A stretch of 64,000 nt of DNA from Lactarius indigo (taxonomy: Eukaryota > Basidiomycota > Agaricomycetes > Russulales > Russulaceae): NCBI GenBank assembly GCA_025766275.1, contig JAFKAC010000098.1, forward strand, positions 141,470 through 205,469. Direction: 5' to 3'. Made by a program: the position numbers and the translations under genes. Shown one piece after another: positions 1-10,154 of this stretch; positions within the stretch are counted from its first letter, which is position 1; every line of letters starts with the position of its first letter. Below the pieces are notes generated by a model. The model had not been told where the DNA came from and searched no databases. It saw only the letters and a program-made list of their open reading frames with translations.

Positions 1-340
1 TTTGACCACGGTGGTCAAACGCGGTGTGCAATACGCTCGCCGCGTTTGGCCACAGTGGTCAAACGCGGTGGGCAATACGCTCGCCGCGTTTGGCCACAGT
101 GGTCAAACGCGGTGGGCAATACGCTCGCCGCGTTTGGCCACAGTGGTCAAACGCAGTGGGCAATACGCTCGCCGCGTTTGGCCACAGTGGTCAAACGCGG
201 GTACACCATCGTCACCGCGTTTGACCACCGTGGTCAAACGCGGTGGGCAATAGTGTGCCCGCGTTTGACAACAGTGGTCAAACGCGGGCACGCCATCGTC
301 ACCGCGTTTGACCACCGTGGCCAAACGCGGCAGGCGATCA
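1..340. repeat. Palindromic minisatellite, about 8 units of 43-44 bp
   Basis: Tandem array whose units start near 41, 85, 129, 173, 216, 260 and 303, with a partial unit at the left edge. Each unit holds a near-perfect palindrome of the form CGCGTTTGRCCAC-N-GTGGTCAAACGCG, and the 15-17 bp between palindromes vary more than the palindromes. Every unit can therefore form a stem of about 13 bp. It lies just past a GTGAGC splice donor of the minus-strand gene at 369-1934, so it is probably intronic. It extends off the left edge. Confidence 0.9.
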
Positions 341-368
341 TATAGACATATGAGGTGATAATGCTCAC

Positions 369-1934
369 CTCGCTGATTCCCCGGGGGTACCTCATCGCGA
401 TCTTGTGTAGCGCTTCCACAACCGATGCTGTGCCCAATGGCATCGGGAACTTGTAGCCGTGCAACTTCCACATCATCGCATATGCGAAGTATTCGCGCGC
501 ATACGGGGGCGCCGTCTGACTCTCGTTCTGCAGCACCTTGTCCACGCTCATCAGATACTTCTCGAATCTGTTGTCGTTGTCGCTGCTCAGAGGCACGAAT
601 AACGACTCGCACGGCTCGTCGTTCACGCAGTACGCGTCCTTGAAGCACTGGTCGATCTTGTCCAGAAGCTCGTGTGTCCAGTCGCTTGCGTCTCCCATCT
701 CTTCGAACGCTGTCCTCACCTTCTCCAGCTTTTCTCGTATCTCGTCCACCTCGGCTTCCGTGTTCGCCTCCAGCAGATGCTGTCCCAGCTCCTCGATCCT
801 TTCGTACGCCATCGGCGGCTTCTCTGGATTCGCTACTCGCTCTAGTGTCTCCACGCTTTCTACGATGAACTCAGAGATCAGCTTGCCTTCCTGTTAGTTC
901 TTCGCCCATCGCTCGACTGCTTTCACTCACCGCTCCAGTGCGATTCCAACATCTTCACCAGCTCTGCCACTTGGAACCACCGTGCGTGTGTGTAGTGTCG
1001 CCGTATCCGTGACGCCGCCACAAGCCCCAGAGCGAACGACGGTACAGCGCACAACTCTCTGTATCCCGCCCGGTCTCGCGACTCCTTGAACGCTGCCGCT
1101 TTCCTCTTCGCTTTCTTCATAAACGTCTGGAACACCGCAGCCGCGTCCAAGTTCTTCCCTCGGTCCTTCCGCAGCTTCACGTCCTCTTCGTATGCGTCCT
1201 TCAGCTCGTCTACAATCTCGATCATCAGTTCCTCTTCCGTCGCAAGTCGCGTGTCCTTCATTTCATTCCTGCTCAGGAATCTGTATAGCGCTGTCGCCTT
1301 TGCCCCTACGTGCGCCTCGATTTTCTCTGTACCACCACAATCCGTCAGCGCTCCTCAGTCCCCACTCCCGCTCCCACTCACCTCGGTCGTACAACCGAAC
1401 CGCCCACATGCTGTCCGTCGCAATCTTCTCCTCCACACTTCGCACCTCTTTCCTCATCGACTCCACCTCCTCGTCCTCCTCCCCCCCTTTCGCCTCTTTT
1501 CGTGACAGTTGCGTCTTCATCTTGTCCAGCACCTTCTGCCTCCCCTCTAGGTGTCGCAGCAGCGCTTGCCGCCGGTGATTCCCTCCCAGGATCCATAGAT
1601 TGTCCTTACCTATTTCCTCCTTCCCCGCCTCCGTAAATTCCATCTGGGCCACCGTCTTCACGCTCTTCCCTTCCACAGACCCTACCATCTCCGACGCGTT
1701 CGCGATCCAGCTCTTCTTTACCGCTACGTCCACCGCAGTCCCGTCCAGGCAGTTGTCCAGGCAGAGGTTGTACGCTTCCATTAGCGACTTTACCCACTCT
1801 TCGTTCACCACCCGGTCGTTGAACCGGCCCCAGTACGCTCCTCCAGGTGGCGACGCCAGATTCATCGTCATGTACCCCATCTCCGCTTCTTTCTTCGCTT
1901 CCCGCAGCTCTGCTTTCTCGAATCCGCCGAACAT
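369..1934 (-). CDS. ParB/sulfiredoxin-like fungal protein, multi-exon, partial at 3' end
   Basis: Exons read 1934-1382, 1326-931 and 886-369. The introns at 1327-1381 (55 bp; GTGAGT, CTGAC, TACAG) and 887-930 (44 bp; GTGAGT, CTAAC, AAG) keep the frame at every junction. A third donor, GTGAGC, starts at 368 and runs into the minisatellite, so the gene probably continues beyond the window. The product has an acidic, coiled-coil-like middle and, near residue 115, the motif ILGGNHRRQAL. That resembles the box II of ParB-type nucleotide-binding domains and the GGCHR loop of sulfiredoxin. Function in fungi is unknown to me. The ATG at 1934 follows an upstream in-frame stop, but a short 5' exon is possible because a basic stretch precedes the ATG in frame. 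This is likely a genuine host gene, although such genes are also carried by fungal mobile elements. Confidence 0.7.
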
Positions 1935-2034
1935 CGTCCCGTCTTCGTATATCTGCCCCGTTTGCCCCCTTTTCGCCTTCGATCTCTTCCTCTCTATGTC
2001 AGTCTCTTTCCCTCCTCACAATCTATAACACACT

Positions 2035-2480
2035 TACGCTCGACTTTGGCGCCATTCGATATCTTTTCTTTTGCCTTCGAGCTCCCTGATGTCCAGTAGA
2101 TCAGATATTCCGACTCTCATCCCCTTCCCTTTCCCTCTCTCTTATCTACCTTCCCCTTTCGTTTTTCCCCTTTCCTCCTTTCGCAAAATTCCCTCACACA
2201 TCTCCTTTTCTACCTTCTTTTCTTCCCACCCTCTCTTTCTTTTTCCCATCCTTTCCCCCTTTCTCCCTTCCTTTTCCACTTTCGCTCCCTCTCTTCCCAC
2301 CCCCACCCATCCAATTCCTCTCCACATCCCACGCCGTCACCCCCTCCCCACTCTACCCATCCCTCCCCACCCTCCACCCCTTTGACATTCCCGCTCACCC
2401 ACATCAACACCCTCTCGCCTCCCCGCTACCAATACACACCCCAACACTCATTCCGCTCGCCTCACCAGCATATTACACCC
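2035..2480. promoter_or_regulatory. Polypyrimidine tract upstream of the ParB-like gene
   Basis: From about 2090 to 2460 the plus strand is almost pure C/T with runs of CCCTTTCC type. It sits upstream of the minus-strand gene that starts at 1934, so that gene's promoter side is purine-rich. No ORF here is credible. Fungal promoters often carry such tracts; the promoter role is inferred from position. Confidence 0.4.
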
Positions 2481-4026
2481 TCCCATTCAGTTAAAGTAGA
2501 TATATATAGTGTGTATGTCCCGTCGGTCCCTGGGCCTCGTGACACCGCTCGTGACGGGCGCTCACATCACCGGCCGGTCACCACCGTGGCACCCCTAACA
2601 TACGTGCACCCAAGCCTTTGCTTACCATACCATGCTTAGCACTTAGTGTCCTTAGGACCTTTCGAACCTTTTCCATTTTCGTCCTGACTGTCTGAAGCCC
2701 CCTTAGGGCTCTTTGCAAATTTCGACTTTTTAACTTTCCCCCTCGCATTCCCTCGTTTCCCCACCATGCCGCACCCGCGCGCTGCCTTACCAACTCTAGC
2801 ATGACCCATCAAAGACCAAGGAGGCTATCTCCGCCACGTTTCGCATCCCGCGGAAGCGTGCATGACCATTTCCAATCACTATTGACCATAGCCCACTGTT
2901 CATATTCCCAATCTTGCCACACTTGTGCACAGCCTTAGGAAATTGCACACAACGCATCTACAACCAAGGCACCCACTTCTGTAAAGTCTTGCATTGTGTG
3001 GAAGCATGCACAACTGTTTCCAATCACCTGAAACCACCCAATCCAGTGGGGCTCCATGTAGCTCACCATTCCCTTTACCAACCCTGCAGCACTCATGTGC
3101 GGGCTTAGCTATTCAACACAGGCGCGGCTGCAACTGCCACAAACCTACTTACAACATCTCTTGCCCTGCAGAGGCCTGCGCACTCACTTGCGCCACATCA
3201 CACCTGGGCACTTGCAACATCTTAGATGTGTTCTCTGATGATCAAGGATGGTTAATGCTATCAGTGTATTGGATGTTTTTACACTTTCAAGTCTATTGAC
3301 GGGTTTTGTGGGTACAGTGAGACTCATTTTGGACCAAGGGCTGATGTCCACCCACCATACATGGTGTACTCCACCCAGAGGTGGCATCACCACGTGTGTA
3401 TTTACACTTGCATATGGTGGGTCATGACATTACCAGTCATGCACACCCAGATCACCCTGGTGATCACCACAATGCAGGGACATTATCATAGCACTCTTAT
3501 CTATTTAACCCACTAGAATTATCCTGTCAAACAGTAGTTCAAACAACACTTCAGAACTCGTAAATACATCCACTCCCACTCATGTAAGCTACATACTACC
3601 ATACATCCCTGCCCCATCCCTGCTCCCTTGCCCACACATTGCCCCAATGTCCCTCCATCGTCTCCCACTGTGTACCAGAGTGGCTGCACATCCCAAAACT
3701 GTGCACCATAGTGGCAGCCACTACTTTAACAGCCCCCTACACTCTTCCTAATCTTTTCTGAGTGTGCCCAACCCTCCCACATATCTCAACACACATTTCT
3801 TCACACAGAAACACAATATCTCAAATCCTCTCACCACACTCTCCTCCCAGTCCTTCACAGTACTAATTACCAGCACTCGCCAAAGGCTTTCAAACCCTAC
3901 CTTATGTCAATCAACACAACTCTCAACCAACTGTCTCCAATCCTCCTACCAATCCCAAGAAAGCCCCACACAACCTTTGGAACAATCCCAACCAAAACCC
4001 ACTTGCAAATATATTCTTCCAAGTCC
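2481..4026. other. Gene-poor spacer with diverged direct repeats
   Basis: No reading frame here looks coding. Two stretches, about 2858-2945 and 2998-3105, are diverged direct copies: both contain GGAAGC(G/A)TGCA, then TTTCCAATCAC, then a CTTGTGC/TCATGTGC block. AT-rich sequence near 3500 (CTATTTAACC) precedes a copia-like gag relic, so part of this may be a decayed copia LTR or leader. I cannot define its ends. Confidence 0.35.
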
Positions 4027-4458
4027 ACTCCTCCATTCAAGACAAAGTAGCCACCCTGAATACCACTGACATTATCTCAAATCCCCTCAAGACACACTTC
4101 AAACTCATCCAGCCCACCACTCTCTTCAACCACTTCAACCTGGCCATATCCATTCCTATTAATGCTAACAAGCACCCTTTGCCACAGGTCAACAGGCTGC
4201 AGCCTTCTGTCCTGTGTCTCTCAAACAGTGGGGTCACTATACCTGACGTCATCCAGTCAATCATCTTGCTGTCTGCCCTCCTGCACAAGTGGGAGATCCT
4301 TATCTCTATCCTCTGCACCACATATCACCTCGCCACTCTGTGGCTCAACCATGTCCACCAGGCCATTATGGCACAGTGGGAGTCTGATACAACCAAGCCA
4401 AAGTCACACCAGAATGCACAAAAACTCTCTGCAGTAAAGCACAAGTCTGGTGACCCTA
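4027..4458 (+). pseudogene. Ty1/copia-type gag relic, truncated
   Basis: One open frame from about 4029 to 4458 encodes a gag-like segment with the order expected of copia capsids: a leucine-rich helix pair, VIQSIILLSALLHKW, then a DHV-like turn, AQWES and KLSAVKHKSG. The reading is cut exactly where the GyF LTR begins at 4459, so the rest was lost or moved. There is no usable start codon and the upstream sequence is decayed. The family call rests on pattern memory only. Confidence 0.45.
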
Positions 4459-5145
4459 TCTTACACTCCACAGGTGTTAGTCCAACTTGGACTTGGGATG
4501 CTGTAATCAACTTAGCAAATCACTGGCAAATGAGGACCACGTGTCAACCCAATGCAAGCTGAATGGTGGCTTAATACCACACAGCCACAGCAAGATAGAT
4601 TGATATAACCTTGACTCTTGGTAGGTCAAAGTGGAAGCACACTTAGCCCAAGGCTAAGGCAGACAAAAGACAAATCAGATGGTGGATTGAAGAAGACCAA
4701 GATAGGCAGTCTTGGTCTTCTGCAACTACTACTTATACATGTATGTGCGGGCTTTAAAGCACCACTAGAACAGTAAGTACTAATAGTGTAACTAGCTCAA
4801 ACCCTAGTACAGCTATCCTGTCACACCTCTGCAGGGGCACGGACTTCTATAATGGCTTCCTGTCACGTGGCAGTCGACAGCCAAGTTGGATCGCCACTGT
4901 GTGCAATGACTCCTAAGGTCTTCTGTAACAGCCCCTGTGGTAAGGTGACTGAGTCAGTGGCAATCCCCCTACACTGAGGTGGGAAAGGTCTTCAAGGGGC
5001 TGCTGAGGTAGAGCTCAAGTCAGCAAGGTTGGACAAGCTCAGTGGCCTAAGTCCAAAGGTCACATGTCACTGGGCTGACCAGTAAGACAGGAAGAGTGTA
5101 AGAGCAAAGTCAAGGGGAAGCCTGCACGGAGGCTGAGAGGGGAGT

Positions 5146-5610
5146 TGTTACGGTTGCACACATTGGACCCTTACTGTACCGGTTGTGGCTACAGCAGTAA
5201 GGTAGATTAGTCACAGACTCGGGGTTTACGATAGGAGATAGGTGTTACAGGATGACTTGATCCTAATAATACTAGTAGTAGTAGTATTAGGATTGTGGTA
5301 CTTACACGATACATTGGATGCTACTTACAGTGACTCATAGCAGCGCTTGAAAGCCTGCTCTTCTTGTATTATTTAAACTGGTTCGCAAAGACCAAGATAG
5401 ATAGATAGATTGGTTCGTGAAGACCAAGATATACACCATCTTGGTCTTCTTCAATCGTCACTTGTCTTCTCCTCTTCTTCTCAGTCTATCCCTTCCCAGT
5501 GCCTGCGAGTATCTGGATTTGCCTTCATGCCATACGTCTCTGATGTGCTTAGCTAAGTATTAGTTGCCAATCCCAAGCTCAAGTTGAGCTAACATCGTGA
5601 CAGTGTTACA
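5146..5610 (+). mobile_element. Solo LTR, diverged relative of family I
   Basis: Begins TGTTACGG and ends GTGTTACA, flanked by the 5-bp direct repeat GGAGT (5141-5145 and 5611-5615). It carries the GACCAAGAT...ATCTTGGTCTTC inverted repeat seen in family I LTRs and a short GATA microsatellite near 5400. The rest is too diverged to belong to the same subfamily as GyC. Confidence 0.75.
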
Positions 5611-5791
5611 GGAGTGATCCCAAGAGGATAAGGGTCAAGGGTCAGGGGTTCTGGGTTAAGGGCTTGAGTGCTGAAGGGACTGAGGCACTCAAGGAGTCAA
5701 TGGAGATACAACACAGATGATTGATTAAGCCAAAGCTAAGGAGCTAAGGCATACTACAGGAGTCCCTATATAGTACAGGATTGTGCCTGAG

Positions 5792-6312
5792 TGTTATGGT
5801 ATGGACTGATTACGGACTGGTTACATGTTGTGAACGACTCATGGCCGGTTATGACTACGGCCCAACAGTAGTATTAGTCATGGACTTTTACATCGCATCA
5901 GTCAGCATAGTAGGTCGCATGTGATTGTGACTCATGTATGACTCATTCCTAGGATAGCTGTACTAGGGTTCGAGCTAGTTACGCTATTGGTTACCTACTG
6001 TTCTAGTGGCGCTTTAAAGCCCGCGCGTATTTGTATAAGTAGTCACTTCTTCGGAAGACCAAGAGTCCCCATCTTGGTCTTCTTCAATCCACCCCTTTGA
6101 CTTGTCTTTCGCTTGCCTTAGTCTCGGACTAAGTGTGCTTCCACTTCTATCCACCAAGGGATAGTCTTCTTCTACTTTAGCTGCAGTGTGTGCCTGAGTG
6201 CCCCTGTTCAGCCTGTGTTGGGTTGACACGTGATCCCCATTCGCCCAGCTTTTGCTAAGTTGATTACACCTATCTCCAGTCCAAGTCAGACTCATGCCGG
6301 TGGAGCATAACA
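5792..6312 (+). mobile_element. Solo LTR, family I
   Basis: Full-length family I LTR (TGTTATGG...GCATAACA, 521 bp) flanked by CTGAG at 5787-5791 and 6313-6317. It keeps TGACTCAT repeats, the TATA-like GTATAAG and the GAAGACCAAGA...TCTTGGTCTTC hairpin. It is nested in the GyG-type solo LTR. Confidence 0.85.
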
Positions 6313-6691
6313 CTGAGCACATAATGCTACTGGTTGCTATAGATAGAATAATGTGCTGGCAAGATGATGCTAGTATCGTGCAAGATGGTGTCATGCCAGC
6401 AAGGCAACAAGAAGGTGGACAAGAATAGCACAGAAGGTGCTAGAATGATCAGATAAGGGGGAAGCATAGGTTCAAGAAAGGTAACTGCCAAGAGAGGGAA
6501 TAGATCAGATAAGAACAGAAAAGGAAAATGTGACAGGGGAGTTCATGACATATCCTAGGAATAAGTCATGCAGAAGCTACTAGAACACTGCTGACTGATA
6601 CAATGTAAGAGTCCATGACTAATACTACTATTGGACTGTAGTCATAACCAGTCATGAGTCATTCAGATGAGTCAGAGTCTGTACTGTAACA

Positions 6692-6948
6692 TCACCCCCT
6701 TTTCAGCTGTGAGGCCCACCTCACACATCCATGGTCCTCCCCAAAGCCTCTTGCACCTTGATTATCTCGTCTTCAATCCTCATCATCACAGTCCATCTTC
6801 CGGTGGTGGACAACCCCCTTCTCTTCTTGGAGATGCTGGATGTGTTCCTCCAATCTAGCCCTGGTGTATATCTGTTGTCAGAGACAATGTACCTCCTCTG
6901 TGAGCATTATGTCGTCAATGCGTTGAAGCATGGCATTGGCAGGGTGTT
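6692..6948 (-). pseudogene. GyF internal remnant: 3' end of pol C-terminal extension
   Basis: The polypurine-tract equivalent and the start of the reverse-strand pol end match GyD at 43953-44250. The match resumes across GyA at 14060-14160, where a peptide on the minus strand still reads ATPHLPHNNCAFIAHEDY, similar to the family I extension. GyA inserted here with target duplication GTGTT. Beyond about 14160 no similarity to family I remains, so GyF is truncated. Confidence 0.65.
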
Positions 6949-7272
6949 TGTCACGGTACCAGGTGACCGTCCGTGACGTGAACGTGGGCGAGGACTCGTG
7001 TTTTTATACAAGTGGAAGATGCTGACTTGGAGCACTCAGAGAGCACGCAAGTGAGAGGGAACAAACTGGATTCAAATGAAGAGTAGACAAGGTATGTACT
7101 ACTCTGTAGCTACGTCTTATATACTCATACATACTGTTGTTTTTCAGGACTGTTTTCTGGTACTTTCTCAAGCTCCAAGTGAGCTGGCAGGACTACATGA
7201 TACGTGGCATAACTGCTGGCAATCGATCGTTGACGTGTCAACCCGTGACCGTGATGTCACGTGGGCGTGACA
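6949..7272 (-). repeat. GyA 3' LTR
   Basis: 324-bp LTR starting TGTCACGG and ending GCGTGACA. It contains ATF/CRE-like half sites, including TGACGTGA at 6974-6981, and a TATATAAG box on the minus strand. It lacks the 19-20 bp internal duplication present in the right LTR. Confidence 0.95.
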
Positions 7273-7358
7273 TAGCCCCCCTTCTAAGCGTGATCGTCCC
7301 GATCAGTATCGAGCGTGCGGGAGAAGTCATAATCATGTCGGAAGATAAAGTGTGCTGG

Positions 7359-10136
7359 TCACTCGTATGGTGTGCCATGTCGTTGTGCACGAAGACGGGC
7401 CGTGATTTGCGTAGCACGTTTGCGATCTACTGCGTGTCCGAGCATGGCAAGCCATGCGCAATACATGCAAGCGTGGGCGTGAGTCGTGGGGACATGGCAA
7501 ACTCTGCGAGTCGCGCATTTGGTGTGGGGTATGCGACATTCGAACGAGAGATGCTGTTCATCATCGCAGTGACTGCATGCGGGCAGACCGTGTCGGTCGT
7601 GGCGTGACGCTCGTCGATCTTCTTCGGCAACCTTGCTGGCGACGGACGTTTCGTCATGAAGTGTTGGGAATTGAGTATGTTGTGAAATCTGTGCGGTCTG
7701 AGTGTAAGTACGTAGGGGTTGACGAGGTGGGATGGGCAACGCGATTGCCGACCCAATAATTGGGACGCGATGGTGGTCGAGGCGTCTGTCGGTGTTGTTC
7801 ATGCGAATGGTGGCAAACAGTAACAGCGTGGGCACAGGGTTGGACAGATATGGACTCAAGCGCGAGGCTGCGCGAGCGTTGGCCAGACGTTGGTCTATTT
7901 CTTCGGCTTCGGAGCTCCACTCGCTCCAAGCGCGCTCCGTTTCCTTCATGCGCGCAACGAGTTGATCGCGCCTGGTGAGGGATGTGCGGAGGCGGTAGAC
8001 GTCTGTGCTAACTCCTGGGTCAGCAAGCAGATACAGAGCTTGATCAACCTCGTTTCGTGCAGGGTGGTCAGCACGAAACAAGTCTCTGGTGTCCGGAGGG
8101 TCAGAAGGGAGACTAGGGTCCGTGCGAGGCTTAGCGAACAAGGGACCATAGTAGATGGGTTGGTTCTGTCCTTCTGTGGCGATGACTACTGGCCGATCTC
8201 GCTGGTCAATGAGGAACTGAACGAACGGGGCACGTCCTCGCGTTCCATTGGCGAGGGGTATCTCCATGATATAGTCGTTAGTAGGGAGCGTTATGGTCCA
8301 GTGACGGTCTGGTCGTTCGATGTTAGTCAGGAGGGGTTGGGGTCGGTCCGTGCCTTGTGGGTTTACAGGACGCGGCGGTAGCTGGTGGTGAGTCGGCGTC
8401 GCCGGAGTTGGGTTAGTAATACGAAGAGCGAGGGAAGGCACAACCGGTGATGGTGAGGCTAGGCGAGGTATGTCGCATGCTGGCGACAGAGGTGACTGTG
8501 GCCCTTCCCAAGGTGTGGTTTCTTCTTCCTGCGCAATCTGTTCCAGCACCTCTCTCAGTAGTCGTTGTCGTCGATTAGTTTGAGCTTGTGAGTGTCGGCG
8601 GTGCATACCCTGCGGAGTGATATAGGTGCTGAGGCCCCACATGTCTTCACGAGATCGCGGAGAGTTTTCTTGCGCGTCATACGTGGGTCCGACGTTCGCC
8701 CAACGTTCGACTTCTCGATTGACTTGTGCGCGTAACCATTGCGGGGTATCGCGATCAGAGATCCAAGGATACTGTGGTGGATGGTGAGGGGGGTCATTGT
8801 CCATGAGTGCGATGTGGTTAATAGTCGTGTCCTGCGAGTCTTTATACTCGCGAACGAGATCTGGGGTGCGCAAATTGGACTCAGGTTCCCAGCTGTCGTG
8901 GGCTGCGGAATAACCCTTCCACCGCACTAAATATTGTGGCGTCCTTCGACGACCGAAGAGGCAATAATCGAGTAATCGCTCCACTTCCCATTCTTGTTCT
9001 CCGTCTATCAGATCTGGGGGTGGATTGTCTTCCTTAGCGCCATTAATTGTGGTCGTTTTATACGGCGTTAGTAGTCCAGCGTGAAATGTATTATGAATGC
9101 GCCAGGTAGGTGGTAGTCGAAGGGTGTAAGAAACATCCGAGACACGCTGTATAATCACAAAGGGTCCGAATCGTCTCGGTGCCAGTTTTGTTGTGGGGTG
9201 AGTCGTTTTTAAGTTAGTAGCGTCTAACCACACTTTGTCTCCGATGCGATAGGGTTGGTAGGTGGTACTTTTTACCCATTTTTGCTGAGTCGCCTTCATG
9301 GCTTCCTTTGCCTGTTGTCGAGCCTTCTGGAGTGCGTTGAGCCTCTCGGTAGCTGTCGGAGAAGGAGTGGAATTAGATGTTGGTTGGTGGATGTGAGGTA
9401 TGAATCCCAATAGTAACTCGAACGGAGCCTTCTTGGTCGTTTTGGATGTCCACACGTTTAGCGTGTACTGTGCAATCGGGAGCCATTTTGCCCAGTCGTC
9501 CTGTTGGTAGTTGGAGAAGATCCGCAGATACTGTTTGAGGCGTTGATTAGTTCGCTCGGATTGTCCATCCGTTCGTGGATGATAAGCGGTACTAATATTT
9601 TGCTCCACTTTTAGGGCCGTACAGAGCGCCTTAGAGAACGAGGCGGTGAATCTCGGATCTCTATCTGAGATGACTTTAACGGGGAGCCCGTAGTGTGGCA
9701 CGACATGGCAGAGATAGAGTGCGGCCACTTGTGTGGCGTCGATCGATTCTTTGCAGGGGATAAAGATACTCGCTTTTGAGCATCCTTGATCCATAATCGT
9801 GAGGATGCTATCGTACTTCATCGATTTCGGGAATTTAACGATAAAGTCGAGCGCGATGACGTGGAATGGTAACGTGTCACTAGTGGTGTAGATAGGGGAG
9901 ATTGGTGGTTTTGGGCGCCCTGGTAGGTTCTTGTGGGCCTGACACGTAGGACATCCTATGACATAGTTAGTAATGTCGTTTGCCATGTTCGGCCACCAAT
10001 AGTGTTTTTGTATCGCCTGTATAGTTTTTGTTTGGCCGGGGTGTCCAGCGGTAATTGAATCGTGAAAGGATTCAATCACCCCCCTCCTTAAAGGGAGATC
10101 GTCCACGATCACAAGCCGACCTTGGTGAAAGAGCAA
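7359..10136 (-). CDS. GyA pol C-terminal half: integrase, chromodomain, zinc-knuckle extension
   Basis: 925 codons in the same frame as the gag-RT part, from which they are separated by the TGA at 10155-10157. In order: integrase zinc-binding HHCC domain (H near residue 25, CPTCQAHK near 60), the integrase core with DFIVKFPKS and a SDRDPRF loop, then an AYHPRTDGQSERTNQ block (to about residue 280). The chromodomain (EWEVERLL...YLVRWKGYSAAHDSWEP) follows near 380-430. About 490 further residues hold a Pro-rich linker, an amphipathic helical region and a terminal CSHCDDEQHLSFEC knuckle. No membrane segment or signal peptide is visible. The extension is shared with GyB and GyC. Confidence 0.9.
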   Translation of the reverse strand: MLFHQGRLVIVDDLPLRRGVIESFHDSITAGHPGQTKTIQAIQKHYWWPNMANDITNYVIGCPTCQAHKNLPGRPKPPISPIYTTSDTLPFHVIALDFIVKFPKSMKYDSILTIMDQGCSKASIFIPCKESIDATQVAALYLCHVVPHYGLPVKVISDRDPRFTASFSKALCTALKVEQNISTAYHPRTDGQSERTNQRLKQYLRIFSNYQQDDWAKWLPIAQYTLNVWTSKTTKKAPFELLLGFIPHIHQPTSNSTPSPTATERLNALQKARQQAKEAMKATQQKWVKSTTYQPYRIGDKVWLDATNLKTTHPTTKLAPRRFGPFVIIQRVSDVSYTLRLPPTWRIHNTFHAGLLTPYKTTTINGAKEDNPPPDLIDGEQEWEVERLLDYCLFGRRRTPQYLVRWKGYSAAHDSWEPESNLRTPDLVREYKDSQDTTINHIALMDNDPPHHPPQYPWISDRDTPQWLRAQVNREVERWANVGPTYDAQENSPRSREDMWGLSTYITPQGMHRRHSQAQTNRRQRLLREVLEQIAQEEETTPWEGPQSPLSPACDIPRLASPSPVVPSLALRITNPTPATPTHHQLPPRPVNPQGTDRPQPLLTNIERPDRHWTITLPTNDYIMEIPLANGTRGRAPFVQFLIDQRDRPVVIATEGQNQPIYYGPLFAKPRTDPSLPSDPPDTRDLFRADHPARNEVDQALYLLADPGVSTDVYRLRTSLTRRDQLVARMKETERAWSEWSSEAEEIDQRLANARAASRLSPYLSNPVPTLLLFATIRMNNTDRRLDHHRVPIIGSAIALPIPPRQPLRTYTQTAQISQHTQFPTLHDETSVASKVAEEDRRASRHDRHGLPACSHCDDEQHLSFECRIPHTKCATRRVCHVPTTHAHACMYCAWLAMLGHAVDRKRATQITARLRAQRHGTPYE

Positions 10137-10154
10137 CGGGGAATCGGGGGAGGG

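Larger units (their letters stand above)
4819..6550 (-). mobile_element. Solo LTR of the GyG family, with two further nested LTRs
   Basis: It starts TGTCACACC and ends TTCATGACA, matching the GyG LTR at 14893-15309 in its outer parts and in the block near 5720-5780. The flanking direct repeat TATCC (4814-4818 and 6551-6555) shows a clean insertion into the GyF LTR. Removing the nested LTRs at 5146-5610 and 5792-6312 leaves about 740 bp, longer than the reference copy, so some sequence is unaccounted for. The strand follows GyG. Confidence 0.65.
4459..6691 (-). mobile_element. GyF 3' LTR (family I), interrupted by nested solo LTRs
   Basis: The segments 4459-4818 and 6551-6691 together match the reverse complement of the family I LTR (compare 43449-43952), including the GAAGACCAAGA...TCTTGGTCTTC hairpin and the terminal GTAACA. 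They are separated by a solo LTR with a TATCC target duplication. The copy is strongly diverged (it begins TCTTACAC instead of TGTTACGC), so GyF is old. Confidence 0.75.

Noticed and set aside
1..340. CRISPR-like array (regular repeats with short spacers)
   Set aside because: The 'spacers' are themselves repeated, the unit is a single palindrome, and all other sequence in the window is fungal. It is a minisatellite.
369..1934. Bacterial ParB partition operon
   Set aside because: Spliceosomal introns with correct phases show a eukaryotic gene, and no ParA or parS is nearby.
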